Positions 9,920-18,070 of a stretch of DNA of 64,000 nt are shown in pieces (position 1 is the first letter of the stretch; the number at the start of each line of letters is the position of its first letter). Position numbers and translations under genes: made by a program. Below the pieces are notes generated by a model. The model was not told the origin of the DNA, searched no databases, and saw only the letters and a list, made by a program, of their open reading frames with translations. The stretch is from assembly GCA_963701955.1 (NCBI GenBank), contig OY969694.1, positions 1,736,001 to 1,800,000 of the forward strand, given 5' to 3'. This stretch comes from Bog-473 sp963701955 (GTDB taxonomy: Bacteria; Actinomycetota; Acidimicrobiia; Acidimicrobiales; RAAP-2).

Positions 9920-10380
9920 ATGCGCTCCCAGTGCACCAGCGAGTACCGCTCGTGGTGCTCGAAGGACGCCTGCACCGGCATGCCGGCGACGACATCAGCC
10001 CTTTGGTCGCCGAGCAGGTTCCCGATCATCTTGACGCCGGCAGCAGCCAACTCAACCAGGACCACGACATAGGGAACCGAGTCTCTCAACGCGGCGTCGG
10101 TCGGGTGCCACACCCGCACCCAGGAGCACACCGTGGCCCGGTACTCACCGTCCACCCTGGGCACCTCGCGCCAGACCACCCCAAAGGATTGGCACCCGAA
10201 GCACACCCACTCGGGCCCCCATTGCCACCGCGCGCAGGCCGCGCACCATTGGACGGCGAGACGTCCGTCCCTGGCCGCCTCCCAATAGGGCGTGTCGAGA
10301 CCGAACCGATCCGGAACCGGCTCCACGCGCTCGGGTAGGGCGAATCCCGGGGATGTCGCAGCCGCAGACTTCGGTGTCAC
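9916..10380 (-). CDS. DUF35 / Zn-ribbon OB-fold acyl-CoA-associated protein
   Basis: A 154-residue protein with a rubredoxin-like zinc ribbon (two CxxC pairs, CAAC near residue 46 and CFGC near 60) followed by an OB-fold ending YSLVHWERI. DUF35 proteins usually partner thiolase-like enzymes or MaoC-type hydratases. In actinobacterial sterol side-chain degradation a DUF35 domain binds the Ltp2 aldolase. Here a thiolase-like gene starts 146 bases away in the opposite direction, which supports that pairing. The GTG start at 10380 is the first of the operon. The four cysteines are intact. Confidence 0.82.
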   Translation of the reverse strand: MTPKSAAATSPGFALPERVEPVPDRFGLDTPYWEAARDGRLAVQWCAACARWQWGPEWVCFGCQSFGVVWREVPRVDGEYRATVCSWVRVWHPTDAALRDSVPYVVVLVELAAAGVKMIGNLLGDQRADVVAGMPVQASFEHHERYSLVHWERI

Positions 10381-10433
10381 ATCGCGCTCGCTGTCACGTC
10401 TTCTCCCATCCCGCGGATCGCCCGTCGGCGCTT

Positions 10434-10461
10434 CGGTAGCGTACAGCTCCTGTAGTTACCG
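10434..10461. promoter_or_regulatory. nested dyad between divergent DUF35 and thiolase-like genes
   Basis: Between the divergent starts at 10380 (minus) and 10526 (plus) lies an inner dyad TACAG (10442-10446), CTC, CTGTA (10450-10454). It is flanked by outer arms CGGTA (10434-10438) and TACCG (10457-10461). The outer arms are one base out of register. A regulator-binding site controlling both directions is a reasonable reading; no consensus promoter was confirmed. Confidence 0.35.
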
Positions 10462-10525
10462 CAGGCGAGTAGTCTTCCAGCTCGCGGCCCTGGTTGCCCG
10501 GGCGCGAGCGGGAAAGGGAGACGCC

Positions 10526-11713
10526 GTGACCGAGAGGACCCTGCGGGGGCAAGCAGCCGTCGTCGGAGTCGGTGAGAGCGCGTACTTCGGCCATGGACGC
10601 TCGCCCGAGCCGGAATTCGTCCTGACACTGCGGGCCGTCCTGGCCGCGTGCCAGGACGCCGGCATCCGACCCGGTCAGGTCGACGGCTTCTCCTCCTACG
10701 CAATGGATCGCAGCGGCCCTGTCCGCCTGGCCAGCGCCCTCGACATCGACGAACTGCGCTTCTCGGTGATGCAATGGGACGGCGGAGGCGGGGGAATGGC
10801 TGCGGCCGTCGCGAACGCCGCCGCCGCGGTGGCCACAGGCCAAGCCGACTACGTCGTCGCCCTCCGCGGCCTGGCCCAGGGCCAGGTCGGACGATTCGGG
10901 CAGAGCCTGCGCCAGAGCGGTGAGATCTCGGGACGACAGAAGTACACCGCCCCCTACGGACTCGGGTCTCCCGCGCAGTTCTTCGCGCTCCAATTCCGCC
11001 GCTGGATGGACGAGCACGGTGGCGTCGGCCTGAAGGCGCAGAAGGCGGTCTCGCTCGCTTCGTACCGCCATGCCCAGACCAATCCGCGGGCCATCATGTT
11101 CGGCAAGCCCCTCACGAGCGAGGCCTACGACGAGGCCCGAATGATCGTCGAACCGTGGCGCCTCTTCGACTGCTGTCAGGAGAGTGACGGAGCGGCCGCC
11201 ATGGTGCTCACCTCGCCCGAACGCGCCCGGCACCTGCCCAACACCCCGGTGTACGTCCTGGGCGGAGCCCAGGGAGCCGACCGCGGATGGGGGCGCGGCG
11301 TCATGAACGGGCCCGTGCTCGGCTCGGCGAACTTCACCTCCGTGAGCCGCCGGCTGTGGGAGATGTCCCGGCTGTCGCCGTCCGACGTGGACGTGATCCA
11401 GAGCTACGAGAACTTCTCCGGTGGGGTTGTGGTCAGTCTGGTCGAACACGGCCTATGTGAGGCCGAGGCCGTCGACGACCTGCTCACCCTTGAGCAGCTG
11501 AGCGCGCCGTCGGGCCATCTACCCCTGAATACCTCAGGCGGGAATCTGGCCGAGGCGTACATCCACGGTTTCAACCTCGCTATCGAGGGCGTGCGCCAGC
11601 TCCGGGGTGATTCCGTCAATCAGGTGCCCGACGCGAACGTCGCGCTGGTCTCCGCCGGCCCGTTCACCGGGCCCGCTTCGACGCTCCTCCTCGGCACGGC
11701 CGCGACCCTCTAA
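10526..11713 (+). CDS. thiolase-like acyl-CoA enzyme (lipid-transfer/SCP-x type, Ltp-like)
   Basis: A 395-residue thiolase-fold protein. Seen: AAVVGVGESAYFGHGRSP at the start, QWDGGGGGMAAAVANAAAAV where degradative thiolases carry the nucleophilic cysteine in a CSS-type motif, then QSYENFSGGVV and LPLNTSGGNLAEAYIHGFNLAIEG near the C terminus. The missing cysteine and the DUF35 neighbour fit the Ltp2/SCP-x-like group, some of which are retro-aldolases rather than thiolases. I chose the GTG at 10526 with GGAAAGGGAG six bases upstream; the open frame extends back to 10292 without homology. The gene reads away from the catabolic operon and shares its control region. Confidence 0.83.
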   Translation: MTERTLRGQAAVVGVGESAYFGHGRSPEPEFVLTLRAVLAACQDAGIRPGQVDGFSSYAMDRSGPVRLASALDIDELRFSVMQWDGGGGGMAAAVANAAAAVATGQADYVVALRGLAQGQVGRFGQSLRQSGEISGRQKYTAPYGLGSPAQFFALQFRRWMDEHGGVGLKAQKAVSLASYRHAQTNPRAIMFGKPLTSEAYDEARMIVEPWRLFDCCQESDGAAAMVLTSPERARHLPNTPVYVLGGAQGADRGWGRGVMNGPVLGSANFTSVSRRLWEMSRLSPSDVDVIQSYENFSGGVVVSLVEHGLCEAEAVDDLLTLEQLSAPSGHLPLNTSGGNLAEAYIHGFNLAIEGVRQLRGDSVNQVPDANVALVSAGPFTGPASTLLLGTAATL

Positions 11714-11756
11714 CGCGGCGCCCGGGTCGTGCCTCGTGCCGACCGTGCGCGAGCTC

Positions 11757-12131
11757 TCAGTTGCCTGCCGGATCGTCGCGGACCATGGAGCGGTAGACGG
11801 CGAGAAGGGCGCGCTTCTGCTCCTCGTTGAGACGCGGGTCGTCCCGGATGGCCTGGTCGGTACTCGGCGACCCCCCGGGCTCCTCGGCCACCCCGGCGGC
11901 CTGGGCCAGCAGGTCCTCGGTGGAGAGCTGCAACGACTCGGCCAGAGCGCGGATGATGCCGACCGACGGCTGGTGCAGCCCCCGCTCGATCTGGCTCAGA
12001 TAGGCGTCCGACACCTTGGCCAGACCGGCCAACTGACGTAGGCTCAGCTGGGCCAGCCGGCGCTGCGAGCGGAGGTACTCGCCGAAGGCCCCGTTGGAGG
12101 GGTTGTGCCCTTCGGGTTCGCCGTCAGCCAT
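11757..12131 (-). CDS. XRE-family transcriptional regulator of the PHA cluster
   Basis: A 124-residue regulator. Seen: helix-turn-helix at residues 18-72 (YLRSQRRLAQLSLRQLAGLA, then VSDAYLSQIERGLHQPS), followed by an acidic helical tail ending LLAVYRSMVRDDPAGN. It is divergent from phaC with 121 bases between starts. Similar regulators sit beside phaC and phasin genes in actinobacteria, so control of PHA synthesis or granule proteins is likely by context; no effector can be read. The stop lies 43 bases from the convergent thiolase-like gene. Confidence 0.82.
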   Translation of the reverse strand: MADGEPEGHNPSNGAFGEYLRSQRRLAQLSLRQLAGLAKVSDAYLSQIERGLHQPSVGIIRALAESLQLSTEDLLAQAAGVAEEPGGSPSTDQAIRDDPRLNEEQKRALLAVYRSMVRDDPAGN

Positions 12132-12252
12132 CTGCGGCGAGCATAGGGGATTGCTTGACGATCACCCTCCCCGTGTGCTTCTAATCCACAGCGGAACTCT
12201 CGTCGGTCCCTGTCAGTCTGCAACAGTCCGCGTCGTATGATCGGGGGTCCCT
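12132..12252. promoter_or_regulatory. divergent control region XRE regulator / phaC
   Basis: 121 bases between the two divergent starts. TTGACG at 12155-12160 could be a -35 element for phaC, but the best -10 (TCTAAT, 12180-12185) is 19 bases away, so this is a weak call. GGGGG immediately before the GTG at 12253 is the likely ribosome site. Confidence 0.3.
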
Positions 12253-13920
12253 GTGGCGGTCGGGTCAGAGCCTGAGTCTTCAGATGCGTTGGAGGCAAGG
12301 ACGCGTGACTACGTGGGCGCGCTCGACCAGCTTGGACTGCTCCAGGCGCTCCAGTCGGTCGCGTCGCATACCGCCGTGTCGGGCATCCCCCGGCGGAGCT
12401 GGCAGCTCGGTCTGGAGTGGGCCAGGATCGCCGTCGGTCGCTCCGGGGTCCGGCCGTCGCCTCGGGACTGGAGGTTCAAGAACCGGGCCTGGGAAGAGCA
12501 CCCACTCTTCAGCCGCTTGGGCCGGGCCTATCTGGCATGGGTCGACGCCCTTTTCGGCCTGATCGACGACGCCGACCTGGACTGGCGCACCGAGGAGCGG
12601 GCGCGCTGCGCGATGCGCAACCTCACCTCGGCCCTGGCCCCCACCAATCTCTTCCTGCTCAATCCCGACGCCTGTGAGCGCGCCTTCGAGACGGGCGGCT
12701 CGAGCATCGTCCGCGGGCTGCGCAACCTCGCGCAGGACATCGTGCACAACAACGGTGTGCCACGGTCCGTGCCACCCGGCGTGTTCGAGGTGGGACAGAA
12801 CCTGGCCGCCACGCCCGGGGCGGTCGTCTTTCGCAACGAGGTCCTCGAGCTGTTGCAGTACGCGCCCACGACGGCGATGGTGCGGGAGACCCCCATCGTG
12901 GTGGTCCCCCCGCAGATCAACAAGTACTACGTCATGGACCTCTCTCCCGGCCGCAGCTTCGTGGAGCACGCGGCGAGCCGGGGTTTCCAGGTCTACGCCG
13001 TCAGCTGGCGTAACCCGACCCGGGCTCAGCGGCACTGGGACCTCGACACCTACGTGGGTGCGCTCGAAGAGGCCATGGATGCGGCGGCAGAGATCAGCGG
13101 GAGCGACGCGCTCGGCATGGTCGGTATCTGTGCGGGCGGCCTCACCACGGCGAGCGTGCTGGGCCATTTGGCCGCGGTCGGCCGGAGCCTGGTGAGCTCG
13201 GCGACCTTCGCCGTCACCCAGATGGACTACGACGTCCCTTCCATGATCGGCATGTTCGGGAGCCCCGAGATCGTCCGCAACTCGGTCCGGGCCTCCGAGA
13301 GGTCGGGCACGCTGGAGGGACGCGCCCTGGCCGGGATCTTCTCCGCGCTCCGCCCCGACGATCTCATCTGGAACTATTGGGTCGGCAACAATCTCTTGGG
13401 GGACGACCCGTCGGCGTTCGACGTGATGGCGTGGAATGCCGACTCCACCGCTCTCCCCGCCGCCCTTCACGCGCAGTTCCTCGACATCTTCCTGCACAAC
13501 TCATTGGCGGCGGGCGGACTGACCGTACTGGGGGCGCCCATCGACCTGGCCAAGGTGACGTGCGACACCATGGTCGTCGGTGGCCGCACCGACCACCTCG
13601 TCCCGTGGAAGGCCTGCTATGCCAACTGCGCGCTCTTCGGCGGCGCCACCGAATTCGTCCTCTCGTCCTCCGGGCACATCCAATGCCTGGTCAACCCTCC
13701 GGGATCGGCCAAGATGACCATCACGACCGGTCCGGAAACCGAGCTCGACCCCGACGCCTGGCTCGCCCAGGCCGACGAATCTCCGGGCGTGTGGTGGAAC
13801 CGGTGGGTGGAGTGGCAGGCGCCGCGTGCGGGTGCAGAGCGCAGGGCGCCGACCACGCTGGGCAGCCGGGCCCACCCCGCTCTCAGCGACGCGCCGGGTG
13901 ACTACGTGCGAAGCCACTGA
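12253..13920 (+). CDS. phaC: class I poly(3-hydroxyalkanoate) synthase
   Basis: PHA polymerase joining 3-hydroxyacyl-CoA units into polyester on the granule surface. Seen: PhaC N-terminal domain, then an alpha/beta-hydrolase core with lipase-box-like GICAGG holding Cys293, Asp447 in GGRTDHLVPWKACY and His475 in SSSGHIQC, giving a complete catalytic triad. The length, 555 residues, is usual for class I. The GTG at 12253 follows a purine-rich GGGGG. It is followed within 22 bases by an acyl-CoA ligase, then a phasin and, on the other strand, a PHA depolymerase, so the cluster makes, coats and mobilises polymer. Confidence 0.93.
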   Translation: MAVGSEPESSDALEARTRDYVGALDQLGLLQALQSVASHTAVSGIPRRSWQLGLEWARIAVGRSGVRPSPRDWRFKNRAWEEHPLFSRLGRAYLAWVDALFGLIDDADLDWRTEERARCAMRNLTSALAPTNLFLLNPDACERAFETGGSSIVRGLRNLAQDIVHNNGVPRSVPPGVFEVGQNLAATPGAVVFRNEVLELLQYAPTTAMVRETPIVVVPPQINKYYVMDLSPGRSFVEHAASRGFQVYAVSWRNPTRAQRHWDLDTYVGALEEAMDAAAEISGSDALGMVGICAGGLTTASVLGHLAAVGRSLVSSATFAVTQMDYDVPSMIGMFGSPEIVRNSVRASERSGTLEGRALAGIFSALRPDDLIWNYWVGNNLLGDDPSAFDVMAWNADSTALPAALHAQFLDIFLHNSLAAGGLTVLGAPIDLAKVTCDTMVVGGRTDHLVPWKACYANCALFGGATEFVLSSSGHIQCLVNPPGSAKMTITTGPETELDPDAWLAQADESPGVWWNRWVEWQAPRAGAERRAPTTLGSRAHPALSDAPGDYVRSH

Positions 13921-13942
13921 GGGAGCGGGAGGAGACCACACC

Positions 13943-15541
13943 ATGATGGGCGACCAGCTCAATGCCTGGTTCCTCTTCGACCCCGGTCCGAGCAACTGCC
14001 CCGATGCGGAGGTGATCAGCCGTGGGCCCGACGGATCCGTCAGGCGGACGACCTACGCGCAGATCGGGCGCCGGACCCAGCAACTCATGCACGCACTCGA
14101 CTCGCTCGGGCTCGACCGCGGCCGACCCGTGGCCTCCCTGGCCTGGAACAGCAACCGGCACCTCGAGGCGTACCTCGGAGTCCCGTGCACGGCCCGCATC
14201 CTCCACACGCTCAACGTGCGGCTCTCCCCCGGGGAGCTGGCCTTCATCATCGGAGACGCCGACGACCAGCTCCTCCTGGCCGACCCGGACTTCGTCCCGC
14301 TGCTCGAGCAGGTGCACCGGCTCGTCGGCCACCTGCCTCCGGTCGTCGTGCTCGACGAGAGAGTGCCCGACACCGACCTTCCGGGGGTGATCGCCTACGA
14401 GGACCTCCTGAGCGACCAGCCCGAGAGCTACGACCGCTTCGACATTCCCGAGTCGACGCCGATGGGACTGTGCTACACCTCGGGCACGACGGGCCGACCC
14501 AAGGGCGTCGTCGCCACCCACCGGTCGTCCTTCCTGCATGCTCTGGCCGTGACCTCGGCCGCCGGAATGGCCATCGGTCCGGGTGACTGCGTGCTCCCCC
14601 AGGTCCCGATGTTCCACGCCAGCGCGTGGGGCATGCCCTACGCGGCCGCCATGGTCGGCGCCAAGCAGGTGTTCTACGGCGGTGCGCTGGAGGCCGCGGC
14701 ATTCGTGGACCTGCTCACCGCGGAGCGCGTCACCGTCACGGCCGGCGTGCCCACGGTCTGGCTCGCCGTCGCAGAGGAGCTGGCGGCCTCCGGGCGGCGC
14801 CTCCCCGACCTGCGCCACATCGTCTGTGGGGGCAGCCAACCTCCGGCCGCCCTCATCTCGCGCTACCGCGAGGAGTTCGGGATCGCGCTCGTGCAGGCGT
14901 GGGGCATGACCGAGACCTCACCCCTGGCGTCGATGGCGTGGCCGCAGGAGCGCATGCGTGACTGGGACGCGGAGCGGGTGGTGGCGGGGGCGCTCTCGAA
15001 GGCGGGCCTTCCGCTGCCCGGCGTCCGCGTCTCCATCCGCGATCCCGAGGGCCGGCCGGTGCCGTCCGACGGGGAGGCCATGGGCGACCTCTGGGTCCGG
15101 GGGCCGTGGGTGGCCGACGAATACCTCCACGGAGCCGGAGCGGAGGCGTTCACCGACGACGGCTGGTTCCGCACGGGTGACGTGGCGGTGCGGTGGCCCG
15201 ACGGCTACTTCGTCATCGCCGACCGCTCCAAGGACCTCATCAAGTCCGGCGGGGAGTGGATCTCGTCCGTCGACCTCGAGGCGGCCATCATGAAGATGCC
15301 GTCGGTGGCCGAAGCCGCGGTGATCGCCGTTCCCCATCCCCGCTGGCTCGAACGGCCGCTCGCCTGTGTGGTCGTCCGCCCGGGCCACGAGGTCACCGAG
15401 GAGGACCTGCGCCGACACCTCGAGGGGCTCGGCTTCGCAGCCTGGCAGGTCCCCGACCGCATTGAGCGGGTCGACGCCATCCCGAAGACCAGCGTGGGCA
15501 AGTTCGACAAGTTGGTCCTGCGCTCCCGGTTCGTCACATGA
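13943..15541 (+). CDS. fatty-acyl-CoA ligase (AMP-forming)
   Basis: A 532-residue ANL-superfamily enzyme activating a carboxylic acid to acyl-AMP and then acyl-CoA. Seen: P-loop TSGTTGRPKGVVATHRS near residue 177, AWGMTETSPLASMAWP near 317, the hinge GEWISSVDLE near 438 and the C-terminal lysine motif IPKTSVGKFDK. All core motifs are intact. The ATG at 13943 lies 22 bases after phaC behind GGGAGGAGA, so the two are probably co-transcribed. It may feed 3-hydroxy fatty acids to PhaC or re-activate depolymerised acids; chain length cannot be read from the sequence. Confidence 0.9.
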   Translation: MMGDQLNAWFLFDPGPSNCPDAEVISRGPDGSVRRTTYAQIGRRTQQLMHALDSLGLDRGRPVASLAWNSNRHLEAYLGVPCTARILHTLNVRLSPGELAFIIGDADDQLLLADPDFVPLLEQVHRLVGHLPPVVVLDERVPDTDLPGVIAYEDLLSDQPESYDRFDIPESTPMGLCYTSGTTGRPKGVVATHRSSFLHALAVTSAAGMAIGPGDCVLPQVPMFHASAWGMPYAAAMVGAKQVFYGGALEAAAFVDLLTAERVTVTAGVPTVWLAVAEELAASGRRLPDLRHIVCGGSQPPAALISRYREEFGIALVQAWGMTETSPLASMAWPQERMRDWDAERVVAGALSKAGLPLPGVRVSIRDPEGRPVPSDGEAMGDLWVRGPWVADEYLHGAGAEAFTDDGWFRTGDVAVRWPDGYFVIADRSKDLIKSGGEWISSVDLEAAIMKMPSVAEAAVIAVPHPRWLERPLACVVVRPGHEVTEEDLRRHLEGLGFAAWQVPDRIERVDAIPKTSVGKFDKLVLRSRFVT

Positions 15542-15562
15542 CCCGCCGACATGGCTGGACAG

Positions 15563-15591
15563 GTGACGTGACCAGGATTGCATGATATAGT
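15563..15591 (+). promoter_or_regulatory. sigma70-like promoter for the phasin gene
   Basis: GTGACG (15563-15568), 17 bases, TATAGT (15586-15591) just after the ligase stop, with a predicted start of transcription near 15598, about 50 bases before the phasin ATG. It lies in the only AT-rich patch of this neighbourhood. Separate expression of the abundant granule coat protein would make sense. Confidence 0.5.
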
Positions 15592-15618
15592 ACGCACTCG
15601 ATAACCATCCCTCGAACA

Positions 15619-15634
15619 GGCCGCCGCGGCGGCC
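15619..15634. promoter_or_regulatory. 16-base perfect palindrome in the phasin leader
   Basis: GGCCGCCGCGGCGGCC is fully self-complementary and lies between the predicted phasin promoter and its ATG, 17 bases before the start. It could be an operator (for example for the XRE regulator) or fold in mRNA next to the ribosome site. In a GC-rich genome chance cannot be excluded. Confidence 0.35.
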
Positions 15635-15650
15635 GGACCCGGAGAGCACC

Positions 15651-15931
15651 ATGACAACCATCGAGATCACCGAGACCCTTCAGGACGGCGTGCTCAAAGC
15701 GATCGAGACCAGCCAGCGCCTCACTCTGGAGGCCTTCGGCGCCGGGGTGTCCTCGCTCGACGGGATTCTTCCCGCCGCTCGTCCATGCCGCTGGCCACTC
15801 CTGTGGTGAGCCCAGAAGAGGTCATTGCCGCCAGCTTCCGTTTCGCGGAGTCACTTCTGGCGTCTCAGAAGTCGTTCCTCACCGAGCTCGTCGCGCTGGC
15901 CGAACCCAAGAAATCGGGGTCGTCGAAGTAA
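15651..15931 (+). CDS. phasin (PHA granule-associated protein), frameshifted
   Basis: Small granule coat protein of the PHA cluster. The first frame (ATG at 15651) reads MTTIEITETLQDGVLKAIET, SQRLTLEAFGAGVSSLDGIL and then ends in junk at a TGA, 15807-15809. From about 15770 another frame carries the expected rest: SSMPLATPVVSPEEVIAASF, RFAESLLASQKSFLTELVAL and a lysine-rich end, with TAA at 15929-15931. Joined, this gives about 93 residues, normal for short actinobacterial phasins. One base is missing (or two extra) near 15765-15780. It is a sequencing indel or a recent lesion. The gene was not found as a single open frame. Confidence 0.72.
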
Positions 15932-16083
15932 GACCCTCACCACGGACGCGCGCCACCCCGGTGGAGCCGAGCGCGCGGCACTCGCTGCTCGGACGGTGAA
16001 CTTCGGCTGACCCTTCCCCGTGCCGTAGGGTGGGGAGGTCCCCAGCGGGTGTCCGGGGCCCCGCGCCGAGCCACGGGAGTGCC

Positions 16084-16740
16084 ATGAGCAGCGCGACCCT
16101 GACCATCAACAGCCGCAACTACGGGGCGTGGTCGATGCGAGGTTGGCTCATGTGCCGCTTCGCCGGGTTGGACTTCGACGAGCTCGTCATGGATAGCCAG
16201 GACCCCGGCGCGCTGGCCGAGCTGCTGTTGCTGTCGCCCTCATTTCTCGTTCCATGCCTGGAGATCGACGGAACGACGGTGTGGGACACCCTTGCCATCG
16301 GCGAGTACCTCTGGGAGACGCTGCCGAGTTCGACCCTCCTCCCTTCCGACCCGTCGAGCCGGGCGAAGTGCCGTTCGGTGTGCGGCGAGATGCACGCCGG
16401 CTTCGCCCACCTGCGCGCCGCGCTCCCCATGAACATCAAGGCACACCACCCGGGGTTCAAGGTCTTCACCGGGGCGCAGGCCGACATCGACCGGATCGTC
16501 GCCATCTGGCAGGACTGCCTCACCGAGTCGGGGGGACCCCTCCTCTTCGGATCGGCCCCCACCATGGCCGATGCCATGTACGCGCCCGTGTGCGCCCGGT
16601 TCGTGACCTACGACGTCGACCTCCCAGTCGACTGCTCGGCCTACGTGGACGCAGTGATGGCGCTGCCCGACGTGCGGGAATGGGTCGCCGCCGCGAAGTC
16701 AGAACCCGACGCGCTCGAGGAGCTCGACGTCGAGTTCTGA
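16084..16740 (+). CDS. glutathione S-transferase-like protein
   Basis: A 218-residue GST-fold protein. Seen: N-terminal thioredoxin-like domain with INSRNYGAWSMRGWLMCRFA, a PSFLVPCLEIDGTTVWDTLAIGEYL segment containing the cis-proline and glutathione gamma-glutamyl site region, and an all-helical C-terminal half with FGSAPTMADAMYAPV. The ATG at 16084 is used. Actinobacteria generally lack glutathione, so the thiol or substrate may differ, and the role in the PHA cluster is unknown. It ends nine bases from the convergent phaZ. Confidence 0.82.
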   Translation: MSSATLTINSRNYGAWSMRGWLMCRFAGLDFDELVMDSQDPGALAELLLLSPSFLVPCLEIDGTTVWDTLAIGEYLWETLPSSTLLPSDPSSRAKCRSVCGEMHAGFAHLRAALPMNIKAHHPGFKVFTGAQADIDRIVAIWQDCLTESGGPLLFGSAPTMADAMYAPVCARFVTYDVDLPVDCSAYVDAVMALPDVREWVAAAKSEPDALEELDVEF

Positions 16741-16749
16741 GGAATTCCG

Positions 16750-17967
16750 CTAATCGTTGGCCAGCACGAAGTTCCGCACCACCGGGCAGATCTGGCGCTC
16801 CCAGGCCGAGCCGCTGAACACGCCGTAGTGCCCGACCCCGGCCTGGAGGTGGTGCCGTCGGCGCGCCCGGGGAACCCCCACGCACAGATCCTGGGCCGCC
16901 ATGGTCTGGCCCACGCCGCAGATGTCGTCCCGCACTCCTTCGACGGTCAGCAATCCGGTCCGCGTGATGGCTTCGGGGCGCACCAGCCGGCCCCCGACCT
17001 CGAGCTCTCCCCGGGGGAGCAGGAAGCGCTGGAACACGCGGTCCACCGTCTGGAGATAGAACTCCGCGTGCAGGTCGAGCACGGCGCAGTACTCGTCGTA
17101 GAAGGCCATCGTGGCATCGGCCTTCGACTTGTTCTGGACCGTCAGGTCGTGCAGGAGACTGAGATGCCGGTTGAGGTGCGACTGCCAGTTCATGGCCACG
17201 AAGGCGCCGAGTTGGAGGAAGCCCGGGTAGACGCGGCGCCCGGCTCCCACGTACCGCCACGGCACGACCGTGGTCGCATGCTGCTCGAACCATGAGAGCG
17301 GGCGCTCCATCGCCAGCTGGTTCACCACGGTGGGGCTGATGCGTCCGTCCACCGGTCCGGCCATCAGGGTCATGCTCCGCGGTGTCGCCGGGTCGCCGTC
17401 CTCGGCCATCAGGGCGACGGCGGCCAGGGTGGCCGGACAGGGTTGGCACACTGCGAGCACGTGGACCCCGGGACCGATCCGGCCGAGGAACGTCATGACG
17501 TGGTCGACGTAGTCGTCGAAACCGAAGGATCCCTCGGCCAACGGAACGTCGCGGGCGTTGTACCAATCGGTGATGTACACGTCGTGGTGCTCCGAGAGGG
17601 CGCGCACGGTCGACCGGAGCAAGGTGGAGAAGTGTCCGGCGAGCGCGGCCACGACAAGCATTTTGGGCTGGACGACCTCGGTGTCCTTGGCGAAGTGCAG
17701 GAGCGAGGCGAACGGCGTCGATATCACCACCTCCTCGCGCACGCTCACCGGCTCGCCCTCGACCTGCACGGTGTCGATGCCGAAGGCGGGTCGATGATGG
17801 GTGAGCCCGGACCTCGCCACCAGCTCGTTGGTGGCCGAGACCCAGCGGATGACCGGGTCCTCACGAACCGGAGCCGGGAGGCGATCGAGCGCGCCGGCGA
17901 CGAATTTGGCCAGAGCCTTCACCGGCGCCGCAGCATCGATCTGGGCCTGGTACGCCCCGTACAGCAT
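16750..17967 (-). CDS. phaZ: intracellular PHA depolymerase
   Basis: A 405-residue enzyme hydrolysing stored polyhydroxyalkanoate. Seen: the characteristic N-terminal MLYGAYQAQIDAAAPVKALA, PhaZ-type nucleophile motif LAVCQPCPATLAAV with Cys174 (these depolymerases use cysteine rather than serine), PWRYVGAGRRVYPGFLQLGAF, QNKSKADATMAFYDEYCAVL, LLTVEGVRDDICGVGQT and the final histidine in QAGVGHYGVFSG. All expected blocks are present and in order. It faces the GST gene and is divergent from the Rieske gene. It completes a synthesis-coat-degradation set. Confidence 0.9.
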   Translation of the reverse strand: MLYGAYQAQIDAAAPVKALAKFVAGALDRLPAPVREDPVIRWVSATNELVARSGLTHHRPAFGIDTVQVEGEPVSVREEVVISTPFASLLHFAKDTEVVQPKMLVVAALAGHFSTLLRSTVRALSEHHDVYITDWYNARDVPLAEGSFGFDDYVDHVMTFLGRIGPGVHVLAVCQPCPATLAAVALMAEDGDPATPRSMTLMAGPVDGRISPTVVNQLAMERPLSWFEQHATTVVPWRYVGAGRRVYPGFLQLGAFVAMNWQSHLNRHLSLLHDLTVQNKSKADATMAFYDEYCAVLDLHAEFYLQTVDRVFQRFLLPRGELEVGGRLVRPEAITRTGLLTVEGVRDDICGVGQTMAAQDLCVGVPRARRRHHLQAGVGHYGVFSGSAWERQICPVVRNFVLAND

Positions 17968-18070
17968 CCGCCCTCCTGACGTTGCGCGCTCCGCGGCTCG
18001 GAGAGAAGGATCTTACCGCCCGTCGGCTGCTGAGTACGCTGGCCACGACCCCGCGACCAGGAGAGGACCG

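Noticed and set aside
12280..13497. 405-codon minus-strand frame inside phaC
   Set aside because: Antisense shadow of phaC; no recognisable domain.
15942..15975. CCACC/GGTGG hairpin after the phasin gene as a terminator
   Set aside because: The loop would be only two bases and the stem five; too weak to call.
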